From Lotus japonicus (Eukaryota > Streptophyta > Magnoliopsida > Fabales > Fabaceae), in NCBI RefSeq assembly GCF_012489685.1, contig NC_080044.1:58705507-58769506 (forward strand): a stretch of DNA of 64,000 bases, in the 5' to 3' direction. Of the stretch, positions 59,562 through 64,000 are shown piece after piece (positions within the stretch are counted from its first letter, which is position 1; each line of letters opens with the position of its first letter). The translations under genes were made by a program, and so were the position numbers. The notes under the pieces are model-generated. The model was not told where the DNA came from. It did no database searches and saw only the letters and a program-made list of their open reading frames with translations.

Positions 59562-62500
59562 TGTGAGATGCTGCCGCTCAAAAACATCAAATTCTCGACA
59601 CAGTCTGCAATGAAAGGATCACACCTCAGGCTACAAGTCGCGAAATTTCAGTCTGATTGAGGCCTCGCGGAGCTAACGTAACGAGCTACAACTTTGAAAG
59701 AGAACTTTTGTGAAGTTTCGACTTTTTGGAGGGTCCCGCGATTGTCGGAAGCTGTGAGATGCCACCGCTCAAGAACATCAAATTCTCGACACAGTCTGCA
59801 ATGAAAGGATCACACCTCAGGCAACAAGTCGCGAAATTTCAGTCTGATTGAGGCCTCGCGGAGCTAACGTAACGAGCTACAGCTTTGAAAAAGAACTTTT
59901 GTGAAGTTTCGACTTTTTGGAGGGTCCCGCGATTGTCGGAAGCTGTTAGATGCGGCCGCTCAATAAAATCAAATTATCGACACAGTCTGCAATGAAAGGA
60001 TCACACCTCAGGCTACAAGTCGCATAATTTCAGTCTGATTGAGGCCTCGCGGAGCTAACGTAATGAGTTACAACTTTGAAAAAGAACTTTTGTGAAGTTT
60101 CGACTTTTTGCAGGGTCCCGCGATTGTCGGAAGCTGTGAGATGCTGTCGCTCAAGAACATCAAATTCTCGACACAGTCTGGAATGAAAGGATCACATGTC
60201 AGGCTACATGTCGCGAAATTTCAGTCTGATTGAGGCCTCGCGTTGCTAACTTAACGAGCTACAACTTTGGAAGAGAACTTTTGTGAAGTTTCGACTTTTA
60301 GGAAGGTCCCGTGATTGTCGGAAGCTGTGAGATGCTGCCGCTCAAGAACATCAAATTCTCGACACATTCTGCAATGAAAGGATCACACCTCAGGCTACAA
60401 GTCGCGAAATTTCAGTCTGATTGAGGCCTCGCGGAGCTAACATAACGAGCTACAGCTTTGGAAAAGAACTTTTGTGAAGTTTCGACTTTTTGGAGGGTCC
60501 CGCGATTGTCGGTAGCTGTTAGATGCGGCCGCTCAATAACATCAAATTATCGACACAGTCTGCAATGAAAGGATCACACCTCAGGCTACAAGTCGCAAAA
60601 TTTCAGTCTGATTGAGGCCTTGCGGAGCTAACGTAACGAGCTACAACTTTGAAAAAGAACTTTTGTGAAGTATCGACTTTTTGCAGGGTCCCGCGATTGT
60701 CGGAAGCTGTGAGATGCTGTCGCTCAAGAACATCAAATTCTCGACACAGTCTGGAATGAAAGGATCACACGTCAGGCTAAAGGTCGCGAAATTTCAGTCT
60801 GATTAAGGCCTCGCGTTGCTAACTTAACGAGCTACAACTTTGGAAAAGAACTTTTGTGAAGTTTCGACTTTTAGGAAGGTCCCGTGATTGTCGGAAGCTG
60901 TGAGATGCTGCCGCTCAAAAACATCAAATTCTCGACACAGTCTGCAATGAAAGGATCACACCTCAGGCTACAAGTCGCGAAATTTCAGTCTGATTGAGGC
61001 CTCGCGGAGCTAACGTAACGAGCTACAGCTTTGAAAAAGAACTTTTGTGAAGTTTCGACTTTTTGGAGGGTCCCACGATTGTCGGAAGCTGTTAGATGCG
61101 GCCGCTCAATAAAATCAAATTATCGACACAGTCTGCAATGAAAGGATCACACCTCAGGCTACAAGTCGCATAATTTCAGTCTGATTGAGGCCTCGCGGAG
61201 CTAACGTAATGAGTTACAACTTTGAAAAAGAACTTTTGTGAAGTTTCGACTTTTTGCAGGGTCCCGCGATTGTCGGAAGCTGTGAGATGCTGTCGCTCAA
61301 GAACATCAAATTCTCGACACAGTCTGGAATGAAAGGATCACACGTCAGGCTACATGTCGCGAAATTTCAGTCTGATTGAGGCCTCGCGTTGCTAACTTAA
61401 CGAGCTACAACTTTGGAAGAGAACTTTTGTGAAGTTTCGACTTTTAGGAAGGTCCCGTGATTGTCGGAAGCTGTGAGATGCTGCCGCTCAAGAACATCAA
61501 ATTCTCGACACATTCTGCAATGAAAGGATCACACCTCAGGCTACAAGTCGCGAAATTTCAGTCTGATTGAGGCCTCGCGGAGCTAACGTAACGAGCTACA
61601 GCTTTGAAAAAGAACTTTTGTGAAGTTTCGACTTTTTGGAGGGTCCCGCGATTGTCGGTAGCTGTTAGATGCGGCCGCTCAATAACATCAAATTATCGAC
61701 ACAGTCTGCAATGAAAGGATCACACCTCAGGCTACAAGTCGCAAAATTTCAGTCTGATTGAGGCCTTGCGGAGCTAACGTAACGAGCTACAACTTTGAAA
61801 AAGAACTTTTGTGAAGTATCGACTTTTTGCAGGGTCCCGCGATTGTCGGAAGCTGTGAGATGCTGTCGCTCAAGAACATCAAATTCTCGACACAGTCTGG
61901 AATGAAAGGATCACACGTCAGGCTAAAGGTCGCGAAATTTCAGTCTGATTAAGGCCTCGCGTTGCTAACTTAACGAGCTACAACTTTGGAAAAGAACTTT
62001 TGTGAAGTTTCGACTTTTAGGAAGGTCCCGTGATTGTCGGAAGCTGTGAGATGCTGCCGCTCAAAAACATCAAATTCTCGACACAGTCTGCAATGAAAGG
62101 ATCACACCTCAGGCTACAAGTCGCGAAATTTCAGTCTGATTGAGGCCTCGCAGAGCTAACGTAACGAGCTACAACTTTGAAAGACAACTTTTGTGAAGTT
62201 TCGACTTTTTGGAGGGTCCCGCGATTGTCGGAAGCTGTGAGATGCTGCCGCTCAAAAACATCAAATTCTCGACACAGTCAGCAATGAAAGGATCACACCT
62301 CAGGCTACAAGTCGCGAAATTTCAGTCTGATTGAGGCCTCGCGGAGCTAACGTAACGAGCTACAGCTTTGAAAAAGAACTTTTGTGAAATTTCGACTTTT
62401 TGGAGGGTCCCGCGATTGTCGGAAGCTGTTAGATGCGGCCGCTCAATAAAATCAAATTATCGACACAGTCTGCAATGAAAGGATCACACCTCAGGCTACA

Positions 62501-64000
62501 AGTCGCAAAATTTCAGTCTGATTGAGGCCTCGCGGAGCTAACGTAATGAGTTACAACTTTGAAAAAGAACTTTTGTGAATTTTCGACTTTTTGCAGGGTC
62601 CCGTGATTGTCGGAAGCTGTGAGATGCTGCCGCTCAAGAACATCAAATTCTCGACACATTCTGCAATGAAAGGATCACACCTCAGGCTACATGTCGCGAA
62701 ATTTCAGTCTGATTGAGGCCTCGCGTTGCTAACTTAACGAGCTACAACTTTGGAAGAGAACTTTTGTGAAGTTTCGACTTTTAGGAAGGTCCCGTGATTG
62801 TCGGAAGCTGTGAGATGCTGCCGCTCAAGAACATCAAATTCTCGACACAGTCTGCAATGAAAGGATCACACCTCAGGCTACAAGTCGCGAAATTTCAGTC
62901 TGATTGAGGCCTCGCGGAGCTAACGTAACGAGCTACAGCTTTGAAAAAGAACTTTTGTGAAGTTTCGACTTTTTGGAGGGTCCCGCGATTGTCGGTAGCT
63001 GTTAGATGCGGCCGCTCAATAACATCAAATTATCGACACAGTCTGCAATGAAAGGATCACACCTCAGGCTACAAGTCGCATAATTTCAGTCTGATTGAGG
63101 CCTCGCGGAGCTAACGTAATGAGTTACAACTTTGAAAAAGAACTTTTGTGAAGTTTCGACTTTTTGCAGGGTCCCGCGATTGTCGGAAGCTGTGAGATGC
63201 TGTCGCTCAAGAACATCAAATTCTCGACACAGTCTGGAATGAAAGGATCACACGTCAGGCTACATGTCGCGAAATTTCAGTCTGATTGAGGCCTCGCGTT
63301 GCTATCTTAACGAGCTACAACTTTGGAAGAGAACTTTTGTGAAGTTTCGACTTTTAGGAAGGTCCCGTGATTGTCGGAAGCTGTGAGATGCTGCCGCTCA
63401 AGAACATCAAATTCTCGACACATTCTGCAATGAAAGGATCACACCTCAGGCTACAAGTCGCGAAATTTCAGTCTGATTGAGGCCTCGCGGAGCTAACGTA
63501 ATGAGCTACAGCTTTGAAAAAGAACTTTTGTGAAGTTTCGACTTTTTGGAGGGTCCCGCGATTGTCGGTAGCTGTTAGATGCGGCCGCTCAATAACATCA
63601 AATTATCGACACAGTCTGCAATGAAAGGATCACACCTCAGGCTACAAGTCGCAAAATTTCAGTCTGATTGAGGCCTTGCGGAGCTAACGTAACGAGCTAC
63701 AACTTTGAAAAAGAACTTTTGTGAAGTATCGACTTTTTGCAGGGTCCCGCGATTGTCGGAAGATGTGAGATGCTGTCGCTCAAGAACATCAAATTCTCGA
63801 CACAGTCTGGAATGAAAGGATCACACGTCAGGCTAAAGGTCGCGAAATTTCAGTCTGATTAAGGCCTCGCGTTGCTAACTTAACGAGCTACAACTTTGGA
63901 AAAGAACTTTTGTGAAGTTTCGACTTTTAGGAAGGTCCCGTGATTGTCGGAAGCTGTGAGATGCTGCCGCTCAAAAACATCAAATTCTCGACACAGTCTG
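59562..64000 (+). repeat. Right satellite array, 191-bp monomers
   Basis: About 23 monomers in the same orientation as the left array. The first types (B', G with caggcaacaag, C'' with cataatttc, A, B, C with ggtagctgttag) continue the interrupted 7-mer. The private variant ggtagctgttag recurs at 60511, 61657, 62994 and 63567, steps of 1146, 1337 and 573 bp, that is 6, 7 and 3 monomers. The array runs off the window end. Confidence 0.96.

Overview
The window holds plant-type repetitive heterochromatin with no host gene. Three blocks of one 191-bp satellite are interrupted by very similar copies of a Ty3/gypsy LTR retrotransposon that carries gag but almost no pol. A plant host is inferred from the retroelement: the primer-binding site matches plant initiator tRNA-Met, the gag has two CCHC knuckles, and a chromodomain-type integrase tail of Tekay/Del chromovirus style remains. 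I do not recognise the satellite and cannot name a species. A centromeric or pericentromeric location is likely but not shown.

Layout: (1) 1-20436, satellite in + orientation, about 107 monomers. (2) 20437-30885, retroelement read on the - strand: complete 3' LTR, internal region with gag, and a 5' LTR cut off by a gap. (3) 30886-30985, 100 N. (4) 30986-49496, the same satellite in the opposite orientation, about 97 monomers. (5) 49497-49596, 100 N. (6) 49597-59556, second retroelement copy on the - strand: partial 3' LTR, internal region, complete 5' LTR. (7) 59557-64000, satellite in + orientation again.

The two outer retroelement ends (20437 and 59556) are flanked by the same 5-bp duplication GAAGC. 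If the sequence between them is removed, a marked monomer variant on the right falls exactly 1337 bp (7 x 191) from its twin on the left, so the higher-order repeat phase is restored to the base. These ends therefore look like the two ends of one insertion. Read backwards, the inverted satellite block follows the flanking array monomer by monomer from about 10.2 kb, across the insertion point (unoccupied, near 33037/33038), to about 61.6 kb. It looks like an empty-site version of the same locus, either another haplotype or a duplicate, placed between two 100-N gaps. Whether the element is a true LTR-internal-LTR-internal-LTR tandem or one element seen twice from overlapping contigs stays open.

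The satellite has several higher-order periods, all multiples of 191 bp (3-, 6-, 7-, 9- and 15-mers), built from a small set of monomer types. The retroelement is a TR-GAG-like non-autonomous form. Its LTR (3841 bp) has a TATA box about 0.7 kb in, then a predicted leader of about 3 kb holding a minisatellite whose sense RNA would repeat a C(UUCG)G tetraloop hairpin about 17 times. Its pol is reduced to an 89-codon integrase/chromodomain fragment just before the polypurine tract.
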